A DNA stretch of 64,000 nt from Moesziomyces globuligerus (lineage: Eukaryota > Basidiomycota > Ustilaginomycetes > Ustilaginales > Ustilaginaceae): contig JARVLF010000007.1 in the NCBI GenBank assembly GCA_030849465.1, forward strand, positions 310,001-374,000, written 5' to 3'. Shown here piece by piece: positions 29,293 to 39,641 of the stretch (its first letter is position 1; every line of letters starts with the position of its first letter). A model generated the notes under the pieces. It made no database searches. It was not told where the DNA came from and worked only from the letters and a program-made list of their open reading frames with translations. Both the position numbers and the translations under genes were made by a program.

Positions 29293-31686
29293 CTATCTGC
29301 GGAAGGCGGGAGAATTGAGGACGCGGACGAGTGCGTCCTTGTCGCGCTGCCGCTTGGCCGCGAGTTCGGCCTCAGCAGGCACGCGGGCGTGCGAGCGGTA
29401 GAGTCGGTCGAGCAGCGTGAGCAGCTTCCTCGGGTCGACGGCCGCGTACGGCCACGCGCCCACGCCTGGCTGTTTGCCGCTCTGAAGCATGGTGACGTAC
29501 TCGACGACCTTTTCCTGCCTGACCACGGCGAGGGACTGAAGAATGTGCGCAAAGCCCGCCGGGTCGATATTGACCTCGGCCGCATTGCTCACCAAGAAGT
29601 CGACATCGGTCTGGAGCACGTCGAGTCCTGCCGGATTCACCGCCGTCGCCGCATCCGGTCCCAAGAGCTGACGATCAAGCAGACTCGTTGCCAGATGCTC
29701 GTACGCCGCCTTGTACACCTTGCTCTTGACCGGCGTGGGCAACAAGACGAGGACCGACTCCATCATGGTGCGTAGCCACTCGACGGTATCCTGCAACCAA
29801 GCCGAGACCCTCCCGCTGGCGGGCGTGCGCGGCGCAAAGTCGTACTCGGCAATGCCCAGGAACTGGTCCAGCTTGGCGGCAAAGGCGCTGTTGATCTTGG
29901 ACTCTGCGATGCGCAGCGTGGCGACAAAGTGCTTGCTGGCATCGAGCTGGAGCTTACCGCCGCGTCCGTGCGGCGCGCGCAGCGCGGCCAGCAGATTCTC
30001 GAGCTCGAGACAGGCGAGGTTGAAATGCTCGGCATTGACGACGATCTGGGCGATCTGCGAGAGGTTGATCGCCGCGGTGTTGTCCAGCGAACGTCGGATG
30101 CCCGTCGAGACCTGCTGGATGAGCAGCTCGTCGAGACTCTTCTTTAGGATCTCGTCGATCTCGCGGTGGTTCTGGGAGAAGCTGAATCCGTCCGAAAAGA
30201 CGTAGTACTGATCCACGAGGTTGCGCATGTCCATGCAGCAGAGCGGATAGGTCTGCGAGAACGGCAGCGAGAGCGGGAAGGTCGATGCGCGCAGCTGCTG
30301 TTCGTCGCCCGGTTGCAGCCAGCAGACCGAGAGGACCTTGTTGAGCTCGTCGGTGTTGTGCACGACCATGGGCTGGTGCTGCGTCTCGCGCATGGCCTGT
30401 TGAAAGTCGCGACTGAACCGATCGCGCAGCAGCTGCGCATACCGCTCGAAGAGCGTCAGCAGCAGCGCGTTGAGCTTGGCCACGGGGAAGGAGAAGCCCT
30501 CGAGCGTCTGGATGAAGGTCTGGATGGCCGCCTTGGCGGCGACGTACACCTTTGTCTCGCTGCAGTCGCGCAGCGCGAGCGAGACGATATCGACGACGCG
30601 GCTGCACATGCTGTCCCACAGATCGTCCACCTCGGCCTCTGCTCGGAAGCCGGCCGGAGTGGTCTGGATGACGTGGTGCTCGACGAGGAAGAAGCCGACC
30701 ATCTCCTCGAGCAGCGGCGGAAACGCCGGACTGGCAGCGTCGAACGACAGTCCCTGGTTGAGCAGCAGATTTGCCTGGGCGCGGCGATCTTCCTGGTACG
30801 ACATCTGGAGCTCCTCGCGCAGATCGAGCGCATCGTAGATGTGGATGCACTGGTAGAGCGGCCGGAAGTCGATCGCTACGGTGTCGTTGTCGACAAAGTT
30901 GTGCTCGGTGCGCTCGTTGACCACGAGCTCGATGGCCGAGTTGAGCTTGGCGAGCCTCAGTAGCGGATCGCGCTGTGCCTTGATGCGCCACCGCTTCTGC
31001 CTGGTCTCCATTGCATCGAGGGCGAGTTTGCCGACGGTCCGCGACTTTTCGCGCGCCTCGAAGAGCCATTCCTTCATCTCGCGTGTCACTGCGGCCTTGA
31101 CTTGGTTGCGCATTTGTGGGATCGAGTCCATCATATGCTTAGCAAACTCGTGATGCAGGACCGCTCGCAGATGCACCGACTCGAGCTCCTGCAAGCTGCG
31201 CAGCGCCGCAAAGTATTTCTTCTCCTGAATCAGGCTGTCGACGCGGTTGGCCAGGTCAAGCACGCGGAGGGATGTGTGGAGCGAGGCGATGGCGTCGTTG
31301 ACGTTGGCGGCGGTGCGCTGCGTCTCGAGCAGCTGGCGCTTCTTGTTGCCGAGTGAAGTGCCGCCTGCCTGTACGTCTTCGTTGAGCTCGCCGATGCGAT
31401 GCTTGAGCGTCACGGTGCCCGAGCGCACCTTGAGCAGCTTGTCGACCGCGGCGACGAACTCGCTGTGATTGGCATCGCAGACTGCCTCGATCTCGCTGTC
31501 CTTGTCGCGGACAAAGCTCTTGAGGTGGCGGAGGAAGGCGTCTTGTTGGCGCGCCTCGTCAAGCGACTTGATGATGGGTCCGAGCTGCTCGAGGTTCTCC
31601 TGGTCCGCATCAAGGTCGGAGAAGAGGGTGAGCTGCTGAAGCTGCGCCTCGAGCGAGACGAGAGGTCGGCGTGGACGAGCGACCAT
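29293..31686 (-). CDS. SEC15: Exocyst complex subunit Sec15
   Basis: A 797-residue intronless protein. The N-terminal coiled-coil part contains VDKLLKVRSGTVTLKHRIGE, ANVNDAIASLHTSLRVLDLA and KYFAALRSLQELESVHLRAV, followed by SIPQMRNQVKAAVTREMKEW. This order and spacing match Sec15/EXOC6. The C-terminal helical domain includes DVLQTDVDFLVSNAAEVNID and ends near SHARVPAEAEL. In the exocyst, Sec15 is the effector of the Rab GTPase Sec4 and links secretory vesicles to the plasma membrane at growth sites. I first considered COG4, but the N-terminal block is Sec15-specific. The start at 31686 is an ATG at the beginning of the conserved coiled coil. Confidence 0.92.
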   Translation of the reverse strand: MVARPRRPLVSLEAQLQQLTLFSDLDADQENLEQLGPIIKSLDEARQQDAFLRHLKSFVRDKDSEIEAVCDANHSEFVAAVDKLLKVRSGTVTLKHRIGELNEDVQAGGTSLGNKKRQLLETQRTAANVNDAIASLHTSLRVLDLANRVDSLIQEKKYFAALRSLQELESVHLRAVLHHEFAKHMMDSIPQMRNQVKAAVTREMKEWLFEAREKSRTVGKLALDAMETRQKRWRIKAQRDPLLRLAKLNSAIELVVNERTEHNFVDNDTVAIDFRPLYQCIHIYDALDLREELQMSYQEDRRAQANLLLNQGLSFDAASPAFPPLLEEMVGFFLVEHHVIQTTPAGFRAEAEVDDLWDSMCSRVVDIVSLALRDCSETKVYVAAKAAIQTFIQTLEGFSFPVAKLNALLLTLFERYAQLLRDRFSRDFQQAMRETQHQPMVVHNTDELNKVLSVCWLQPGDEQQLRASTFPLSLPFSQTYPLCCMDMRNLVDQYYVFSDGFSFSQNHREIDEILKKSLDELLIQQVSTGIRRSLDNTAAINLSQIAQIVVNAEHFNLACLELENLLAALRAPHGRGGKLQLDASKHFVATLRIAESKINSAFAAKLDQFLGIAEYDFAPRTPASGRVSAWLQDTVEWLRTMMESVLVLLPTPVKSKVYKAAYEHLATSLLDRQLLGPDAATAVNPAGLDVLQTDVDFLVSNAAEVNIDPAGFAHILQSLAVVRQEKVVEYVTMLQSGKQPGVGAWPYAAVDPRKLLTLLDRLYRSHARVPAEAELAAKRQRDKDALVRVLNSPAFRR

Positions 31687-34000
31687 GGCGTGCGGAATTC
31701 GTGCTGTCCCGCGGAGCTATCGGTGGGTTGGGTGTGGGAACGCCGCCAGTGCTTTGCTTGGGGCCAGCGTCGCAGTGCTCAGAGGGATGCGACGGTGTTG
31801 TTCATGATCGCATGCCGAGCATCGCGTCTCGATGGCAAGCGAAGAAGCGAAGCGGGACGAGAGGCTGAGCGCTCTGACAGAAAGGTGTTAGGTGGAGCGG
31901 AGTGATGCTTCCAGGAGGCCGAGTGTGAGCAGATGAGAGTGGTCCTTGCGCGGTGTGGGAAAAAGACGAATGCCTGTTAGGTCTACATTTCGCGTTCCGT
32001 CGAAGCCATCAGTGGTTTAACAGTTTGTGGAAATTTTGGACGTGGCTCCTACCGATCCGACATCTTGGCGGGATGTGTCTGCGGAACGCGCCTTGGAACG
32101 GGACGGGCTAGCCGAAGGCGTCGAAGGGTTGGGCGTAATAGTCGCGTGGACCGGCCTAAGCGAGAGAGCATCGGCGTCCAAGTGCAGCGCGACCCGTGGA
32201 ATGTGCCATATCGCCCTCCAGACCGCTCCGCCGGGCTGGAAGCGCGCCGCAGAACAGAGGCGCTGAGGTCGACCAGGGTCTGAGATGCGCGCCGTCGATC
32301 CTGCGATGCGCCCTCTGCACGGGTCCACGCTACTCGCCCGATGTGGGAAGGATCAGCACACGCAAGGAGGCCCCTTGCCGAAGGCGTGGTAAAAAATAAA
32401 AGGAAAGGATCCCGTTGGTACACGTCGATCCTTTCCGCTTCTAACGGTGGTACTGGCCGTGCTCCTGCTGGGCTTGATGCGATGCTGCTTGGCGCTGCTG
32501 CACGAGTGCAACGGCGACCGAAAGCATAAATTGCATGCACGCTTGGGATCGTATGCAGGTCGGCGTAAAGGATCCGCAGAGCCCTGCCCTTCCTTAGGTG
32601 TGTCCTGCTTTGGCACCTTCGGGTGGCATGGCGGCCCGGCGCACGCGAGCCGTTGGAATAGCGCCGTGACAGGTCTCGAAAATCCCAGTTCTAGCGGCGC
32701 TGGCCGTCGCGTGAGTGGCAGAGCAACAGTGAGACCAACACCGGATTCCGCGTGGGTTGGATGCGCCCAGAGCGCGGCATGCACAGAGGCCCAGGCGGTG
32801 GCAACGAATCCCGCTGCACTGCTGTCAAGCTGCGTAGCAACCGGTCCAATTCCAGCCAGCCTCTCTCGCAAGGTTCCCGCGGCTTGCCACAAACGCCCGC
32901 TCTCTCGCTGTCAACATCGCCACTCTCTTCGGTGGGGTTTGGCTGGCTGCTGCGTCGACTGCAGTGGGCTTCGGGTCGGGACCGACCATTCATCTCCAAA
33001 GATCACAGCTGCGATTGAACTGCGGTGCTTCAATGCACGAGCGTGGCGGCGAGGCGCCAAGAGCGTCCGGCCATGCATATTTCTTTCGGAGGTGCCGCCG
33101 TACCAGTCTGTCAGCCGCATCACTCGCCTTCGGTCAAGCCGACGGAGGCTTCGCCCAAGCCTGTAAACGGCATATGCAACCCACCTTGAGCGTCGCCCGT
33201 TCGGCCCTTCCGATGCTTGACTGCTCTGCTAGCTTAGCCAGCCAGCCACAGAGGCGTAAGAGTCGATCCTCCACGCTCCCAGTGCATAACCGACCGTCCC
33301 TTGACCCATGGCTCGAGCTATATCACCTCGCCTCCTCATCGTGCCCCAAAGTGATCTTCCCCTCCTCCTTCCCCCCTCCCGCTCCCCCCCTCACTTCCTC
33401 TTCCCTGCAGCGTCTGTTCTGCTCGTACCGTAATTGCCCTGATCCCCTGGTCGACCTCGGCTATCGCCTCCGACGTTCTGCGCACGTCCACGACGCCGAC
33501 GCCGCCGACCGACACGGCGCGCGGGCGCACAATCCACTTCGCTTCCGTACGCCAAACCCATAACCGAGCACGCCCAAGCTGCACTGTCGACATCACGTCA
33601 ACGCCCTCGCTTCCACCTATCTGCCATTTCGGCCGCCTTGGATCCCTGCTGCCTCGCTCTCGTGGCCACCATGCAAAGCCACCCTCCGCCAAAGTAGGGC
33701 TTATGATCGACAAGCGGATCGTCGCAATGCAGACAGATCCCGGCTACTCGTACCCTCACCTGCCATAGATACCACCTTTGCCGCAAGGTATCGCAGGCAG
33801 CGCATATATCTACTCGGACAAGCTGTCTCGGACTGAGACACATCCCCTACCTTTGCTGTGTTTCACCTCTCTTCCCACCGTCCCACATTCGCTTTGCTTT
33901 CGTCGTTCTCTTTGTGTCCTACGCCTCCCATCACTAGATCGAGATCTTGCACATCGACTGTTCGTCGCCGAGACGCTCTAGTCGAGCTCACGTTGGAGCC
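31687..34000. other. Long divergent spacer SEC15 / large unrecognised gene
   Basis: 2.3 kb without a supported gene. A strong pyrimidine tract at ~33345-33415 ends in CTGCAG, which looks like a 3' splice site, so a 5'-leader intron is possible. Open frames here (for example 32447-33166 +) have no recognisable content. Confidence 0.4.
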
Positions 34001-37000
34001 ATGCATCACTATGGAGCATCGCTCAGGAGCTCGCCAGCCTCCAGCGCCGATTTCTCGTCCCCCGCACTTCCCGAGCTCAGCCTCGACGCGTCGCTACAGC
34101 GACTCCATCAAGATGAGGACAACTCCTCCGCCTCCGTCTCGTCGATCGCTCGCTCTAAAGTTTGGCTTCACAGCCGCACCTTCGAGCACGAGTTTGCGCA
34201 GAATGTTGCCTCTCCACCAACTCGCCACCATTCGCATCCATCGCTCGACTCGATGAGCTCCGAGGCAAGCTCCGCCTACCGTTTTCCAAGCACGAGCGGC
34301 GAGCCTCGAGCACCATCTCACTCGCCCAGCCAGAGAGTCATCGACGTGCCCTCTTACGAGCCTGCAACACAAGCTCGTCCCAGAACAAGCAGAGGTCTCT
34401 CGACGCACAAACCTTTTCTGTCCTCCTCGTCCCGCGCCACATCCATCGCATCCATTGCCGAGGTCACCGCAGATCGAGCAGAGCAGCCTCATCCAAACAT
34501 CTCCTTCGGCACCCCTTTCGCCGACCATGCATTTGCTCCTCACCTGCAACAAGAACACGACGACGATACCACCACAACCGACCCTCACCGCGCAACGTCC
34601 CTATCCAGCACCTCCTCACCGAATCAAGATTATAGACGTGGAGCTGTACCTGCGCCTCCAGGAATCGCAAAAGTAGCTGCGAATTTGCATGCGTCGCCAG
34701 CATCGCCGCCACCGGAGGCAACATCAGCCTGGACAATTCTGTTTGCACCTTTCCCGCAGGATAGCAACGAGACGGCCTCATCGCCAAACACGAACGATAC
34801 AAATTTCCTTCTGCCTCTCTGCTCATCCATCCACGACCAGACCAAGCTTCTCAAGCACCATCTCGGCAAGCAGTCCAATGCTGGCTCTGACGACATCCGA
34901 AGTGGTGGTCAGAGGCGGTCTCGGGATTGCGTGGTGGAGTGCTACCTGGATCTCGGCTCTGTCTCCGTTCTCGACACAAATGCTTTCGCTCGCATCACGC
35001 CACAAAGCTGGTCGATCATATTCAAGCGATACATCCAGGAGGAGACTGCGCAATTAAGCGACGTCAAGAGCGCCTCACCACTGCCATACCTCAACCGCGA
35101 AACCGGGCTCCCGATTGTCGCCGTCATCCGCTACCGTCTCAGACCGGCATCACAGAACGCTTCTCCGCTCACTCCGCAAAACCTCAGACAGCACCAAACG
35201 GTCCAAACGTCTGAGCCTCCGAAGTCCGGGCTCCTAAAAAGGCCAGATTTCGATCAGGACAACTTTCGCGCATGGGGTCGGAGAGAGTCGGAAATGACCG
35301 TTTCTCTCGCGACCGCAGGCAGGATCGGTGTCTCGTCTGCTATGGCTCCCAGTCGGAGCTATCCAGGCAATCCGAGGACACCGCTTCGTAAGAGTCCCCT
35401 GCCGTATTCGCCGAGGACGGCGAAGTTTCCATACGGTAGGCCCTCGCTCAGTGCTGCGATGATGTCGAATGAAGCTGTGTCGAGCAGCGACCTCGCGCAT
35501 CATGCTAACGCTCGACTTGGATCCGCCGAAAACAAGCTGCGATCTCTATCTCTGGCTGCTGCTTATCCTCTCGCTGCAGCAGAGGGCAACGCTGCGCAGC
35601 CATACGAACACGCAGAGGCAACGAGCCCGAAGAGCAAAAATCCCGGCAGAGACTCTCGCAAGGCTCCAAGCGGTCTTGCTGGAGCTTCCGGAGTCAGAGG
35701 CGAGTCTGGCGACGCTCAAGGTGGGATAGCCGAGTCGCGAGGGTACCAGCAATCATCCAGAGGCTCAAGCCATAAGAGCTTCCCGTCGCACGGCACGTCG
35801 TTCTCCACACACTCGACGCGGTCTACAAGCATCTACAGCAGTCTCGGCCACATGCGCACCCAGAGTGGCCAGGACGATTCCGACACCGACTCGGATCACG
35901 ACGTAGAGCTAGGGCGTCAGTTCTGGACGCAGCTCTCGAATCTCGGTGAGCAGGTCTCCCGCGAGAAGGAAGATGGTCCAAGTCTGCCCTTTCCTCCTGG
36001 TCGAGACGGGGCAAGAAACGTGTCGATATCTTCAGCTGTCTCCGAAGCCTCCTCAGTCTTCGAGTTCAGCCCTTTGGGAATCCTAGTTCCCACGGACGAC
36101 GTCGACATGGCACCTAGCGCTGAGGATTCGACTCCCTCGCCCAGGATCGGAAGTGGCCTCGCTCCAGCCTCATGCGAATCCGATGGGCGGAATCAGCTGA
36201 ATGCTTTCACGCCGGCAACGGACACAGACAGCTCACAGCCGTCGCTCGTACTGAGCAGACGCAGAGCATACAGCTCGATGGTTCCCCTGACCGGTTGGAG
36301 AGCTGGTGATGCCGACCTGCTGCGTAACGAGGAGCGCGATGCAGACTCCATCAGTCAGCTTCCCCACATCTTGCTGCTCGAGTCTCGTGGGGACGCTTCC
36401 ACGGGCGTTGACCATTCTGATTTGATCACACCCACCGTGACCACGTTTCAAGGACGCGCTCGCGCACAGTCGTTTCAGCCCAACTCGAACTCCTCTTGGC
36501 CACCTGAGGGCACCTACATGGCCAGCCCCGGAGCGAGGTCGGCCCGAAGTCGCCGATCGGACCCACAGGATATCTGGCACGAGGCTGTGCATCAATTGAA
36601 GGAGCGTATTGGCCGGTCCGAAGACCAAGCAGCCGCTGGTATGTCGCGATCGAAACGTCCGAGCTTCAGTCCGCGTGTCGAGGCCAGTGCAAGCCGGAGC
36701 AGTGCTGTATCGGCTCATGCATCATCGCCGACTCGAAGCAGGGAAGCATCGGCGTCGATTCCCGAAGCTGTCTCACCACAAGTGGAGAGCTCTCCACTGC
36801 CAGGCCTTTTCTACGAGACATGGGTCGAACGTGCGGATGGGGGAGTGGACGGAGACCTGGGACGTCGCGGATCCGCATTCCAGGTCTCTCCACAAGATCA
36901 TCCTGCTACACTGCCGGTCGACACCAATCTGAGACCTCGCGCCATGTCGCCGTCGACCTCGGCTTCTTCGGGAGCGACGATGCTCGGATCTGAGTCTGCC

Positions 37001-37810
37001 GGCAGCGAGTCTTCGCTCCGAGTCCTCCGCGATTCGGACTGGCCGGTGCCTCACACTCGACCTCCTCTTCCGCGATCGACGACAGGCACAGTGCTACCAT
37101 CGGCAAGCTTTTTGTCCGTCTCGTCTCCGTTGCTAGGCTTCTCGAGTCCAGAAGCACACTATCCAGTTGCCGACCGAGAGAAAGCTGACTCTGACGCAGT
37201 CCGGGCGAGGTTGGGATCTTCGCCCATGTTGCGGGCGCTGACGGCACCCACGAACACGAGCTTGGCTTCAGAGGGAGAGGGTAAAGAGAGAGAGCCGGCG
37301 CCAGATGACCTTATTGCCGGATGGGCCGAGCTCGCGCAGCGTCTCGAGTCGCCTGGATCCATGCGCCTGCTCTGCCTGGCCGCATCAAATCTCTCACCCA
37401 CTCGGCCCCGGCCACCGGAGGCGACCAGTAGCGGCACAGCACTCATGATCGTGCCATCGTCAGAGTCGATCGTGGCGCTCGGCTCTGCGTCGGTATCGAT
37501 TGTGCCATCGGCCACATTCGGTCCAGCTTCGGCAGGAGGAGCGAGCATCGTGAAGGGCAAAGGCAGACTCGATCTCGAGGCCGGAGCAGGATTCCCGCGG
37601 CCGCGTAGACTTGCTCGCAAGAAGGCGACCATGCTCGGCCCGATCCGCATCTCGCCGCCACCGGTCGCCACTTCTGATGAGGTCCAGAGTGCCGGCGAAG
37701 AGCTCGAGTACGAGGAGATGCCGGCACGCGCGGCTACGCGAGTCAAGCGGTCGCTCAGCAACATTTTCGAGCTTCCATCGCCCTACCACAGGACGGATAC
37801 GAATCCTTAG
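34001..37810 (+). CDS. Large Ser-rich protein of unknown function
   Basis: A 1269-residue frame that I do not recognise. It is rich in Ser, Pro and Ala and mostly disordered. The most protein-like block is residues ~241-381: SAWTILFAPFPQDSN, FLLPLCSSIHDQTKLLKHHL, then DCVVECYLDLGSVSVLDTNA, ITPQSWSIIFKRYIQEETAQ and GLPIVAVIRYRLRP, which could fold. The C-terminal part has an acidic patch (EELEYEEMPAR) followed by a basic segment (RVKRSLSNIFELPSPYH). No signal peptide, membrane segment or zinc-binding pattern was seen. The frame is open to 33947 only through TTG, so ATG 34001 was chosen. It may be lineage-specific, and small introns cannot be excluded. Confidence 0.7.
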   Translation: MHHYGASLRSSPASSADFSSPALPELSLDASLQRLHQDEDNSSASVSSIARSKVWLHSRTFEHEFAQNVASPPTRHHSHPSLDSMSSEASSAYRFPSTSGEPRAPSHSPSQRVIDVPSYEPATQARPRTSRGLSTHKPFLSSSSRATSIASIAEVTADRAEQPHPNISFGTPFADHAFAPHLQQEHDDDTTTTDPHRATSLSSTSSPNQDYRRGAVPAPPGIAKVAANLHASPASPPPEATSAWTILFAPFPQDSNETASSPNTNDTNFLLPLCSSIHDQTKLLKHHLGKQSNAGSDDIRSGGQRRSRDCVVECYLDLGSVSVLDTNAFARITPQSWSIIFKRYIQEETAQLSDVKSASPLPYLNRETGLPIVAVIRYRLRPASQNASPLTPQNLRQHQTVQTSEPPKSGLLKRPDFDQDNFRAWGRRESEMTVSLATAGRIGVSSAMAPSRSYPGNPRTPLRKSPLPYSPRTAKFPYGRPSLSAAMMSNEAVSSSDLAHHANARLGSAENKLRSLSLAAAYPLAAAEGNAAQPYEHAEATSPKSKNPGRDSRKAPSGLAGASGVRGESGDAQGGIAESRGYQQSSRGSSHKSFPSHGTSFSTHSTRSTSIYSSLGHMRTQSGQDDSDTDSDHDVELGRQFWTQLSNLGEQVSREKEDGPSLPFPPGRDGARNVSISSAVSEASSVFEFSPLGILVPTDDVDMAPSAEDSTPSPRIGSGLAPASCESDGRNQLNAFTPATDTDSSQPSLVLSRRRAYSSMVPLTGWRAGDADLLRNEERDADSISQLPHILLLESRGDASTGVDHSDLITPTVTTFQGRARAQSFQPNSNSSWPPEGTYMASPGARSARSRRSDPQDIWHEAVHQLKERIGRSEDQAAAGMSRSKRPSFSPRVEASASRSSAVSAHASSPTRSREASASIPEAVSPQVESSPLPGLFYETWVERADGGVDGDLGRRGSAFQVSPQDHPATLPVDTNLRPRAMSPSTSASSGATMLGSESAGSESSLRVLRDSDWPVPHTRPPLPRSTTGTVLPSASFLSVSSPLLGFSSPEAHYPVADREKADSDAVRARLGSSPMLRALTAPTNTSLASEGEGKEREPAPDDLIAGWAELAQRLESPGSMRLLCLAASNLSPTRPRPPEATSSGTALMIVPSSESIVALGSASVSIVPSATFGPASAGGASIVKGKGRLDLEAGAGFPRPRRLARKKATMLGPIRISPPPVATSDEVQSAGEELEYEEMPARAATRVKRSLSNIFELPSPYHRTDTNP

Positions 37811-38077
37811 CCTTCAAATCATCACTGAACCTGCATCAATGCAAGGACAAGTCGAATCATGTTGTCGGGACCGTAAGATGTGTGCCGGAAGATTCGGACG
37901 GTGGTGAGCGCGCTACTTGAAGTCTACATTTGAAGTTGGGTCTCGCGTCTCGGAATTCGGGTTCAGGAATATTCGGATGTCGTTCGACGCTCTGCGCACA
38001 CTCCGCTTTCCTTCCGCGCTCGGTCCATCCTTCTTTCCTCGAAGACCATCTTTCACGTCCATACCGAGTTCATCACG

Positions 38078-38999
38078 ATGCCGGTAAGCCCGCCTGACGC
38101 TCTGCATGTAGACAGCAAGACAGATGCTGACGGATAGCGTTCGACTAATTTGGTGGAGCAGCGTCTCGCACTGCAACTCAAGGCGCAGTTCACCAACGTC
38201 ACCGGGCTGCTGCCCGCCGACGAGGACTACACGCTCATGCTCAAGCTCAAGTGCACCTCGTGCCACGAAGAACACTCCAAGCTCGTCGGCGTCACGCCTT
38301 CGGACGAGCACGAAATGACCAAGGGCGCTCGTGGGTCCGCCAACCTCGTCATGAGCTGCAGCGTAAGTCTTTCCGAAACCAGCACACCGTCGGAATCCGC
38401 CTGGTTTCTGGCCTTTTGAGAGGCTGCAATCGACTGACAAATCTATCTTCCGATGATCGTGCAGTTCTGCAAGAAGGAAAGCTCGGCAAGTAAGTCATCT
38501 TGTCTAGCTCCTGGAAATGTGTAGATGGACGTTGTGCTGATGGCTTGTTTGCGTTGCGTAGAATTCGAGGAGCCGACGGCAAAGGAGCCACTATGGCGTC
38601 CGATCGAGGCGGAAGAAGACGCCGGAGCTACCTTCCAGACGCTCTGTGTGCTCGACTTCCGTGGTCTCGAACCCGTAGGCTTCGTGCCAACCGTAAGCAC
38701 CCTCCTCCCAGACGTCCCGCACCAGCCACCGACATTGTCCGCTCACCTTTCCACTGTCTCTCTTTCGGCTCGTAGGGAGAGTGGAAGTGCAAGGGCACCG
38801 AGTCCGGCACTGTGTTCGACGCCGTCGAGTTTGACGACGGCACCGAATGGATGGACTACGATGAAAAGGTACGTCCCACAAGCGCACAGGCGATAGAGGA
38901 ACGAGGAGGAAGTGCTGACGATAGATTTGGCGTGAACAATAACAGGCGGGTCAGGAAGTCAGCATCATGGAGCTCGAACATCGATGGCAGCGCGTCTAG
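38078..38999 (+). CDS. DUF866/CZIB (UPF0587, YCR090C/C1orf123-type) zinc-binding protein, six exons
   Basis: Exons 38078-38083, 38162-38362, 38465-38489, 38562-38692, 38776-38868 and 38946-38999; all introns are GT-AG and short, and phases agree. The product is 169 residues: MPRLALQLKAQFTNVTGLLP, LKLKCTSCHEEHSK, NLVMSCSFCKKES, KEPLWRPIEAEE, TLCVLDFRGLEPVGFVPT and GEWKCKGTESGTVF. Two CxxC pairs, CTSC and CSFC (the latter built across an exon junction), make the zinc site typical of this eukaryotic family of ~160 residues. The molecular role is poorly known; the human member has been linked to metal handling and copper chaperone partners. Exon 1 is only six bases (ATG CCG), which restores the family's 'MP.(L/F)AL.LKA' start. 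No single long frame covers the gene. Confidence 0.9.
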
Positions 39000-39641
39000 A
39001 CAAAGGGACATGCCAAAAATGCAAACAACTGCAACAAACAAAGGGATGTACGGCCTGTGCAGGACTGCATGAAACACGACCGGTGCTGAGACAGCCATGG
39101 TCGGGTCGTGAATACAGGGCCTCGAACGCCGCTTAGGCCTCCTTCGAGGCGCAGACTGAATAAAACAGTCCAGGATCGCCCGCGGTACAAGAACACAGGG
39201 AGAAGCATGGGTCTACGACGAGCTGAAGCGAGGCAGCTGCGATCGACACTGCGGCGGCGAGTCCGACGGAGGAGCGAAGTGCCGAGCGCGCCCACTCCTC
39301 GTATGGAGCACCCTGCATTTCGAGGACGCCATGTTGTGTTCCGCATCGAGGAGGGACCGCGCCCACTTCATCTCGTCTGCTTGCCACAGGGGCACAGTCC
39401 CCTCCCCACCCCTATCGCAGCACAGCGACTCTGAGTCTCTTCTGCACTCCCCACCCTCCCGCTGACCCCCGATGTCCATAACTTCGAGTGTACAGCTCCC
39501 ATCCTTCATCGTTTTGCATCCCTCCCTTCTACCTCCACGATCCCCTCTCGCTCCTTTCACCTTCAATTCCGGCAAGCTCACTCTTTTCGCTTGCAACCTT
39601 CTCTCTACTTGTCTTTAGATTCGGATGGAAGCCTGATCACG
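39000..39641. promoter_or_regulatory. Spacer and C/T-rich leader upstream of tyrosinase gene
   Basis: 642 bases. The part from ~39400 to 39620 is strongly pyrimidine-rich, which is common directly upstream of highly expressed fungal genes. No TATA box was seen. Confidence 0.4.

Noticed and set aside
29293..31686. Initial reading as COG4
   Set aside because: The N-terminal block LLKVRSGTVTLKHRIGELNE and following helices are specific to Sec15.
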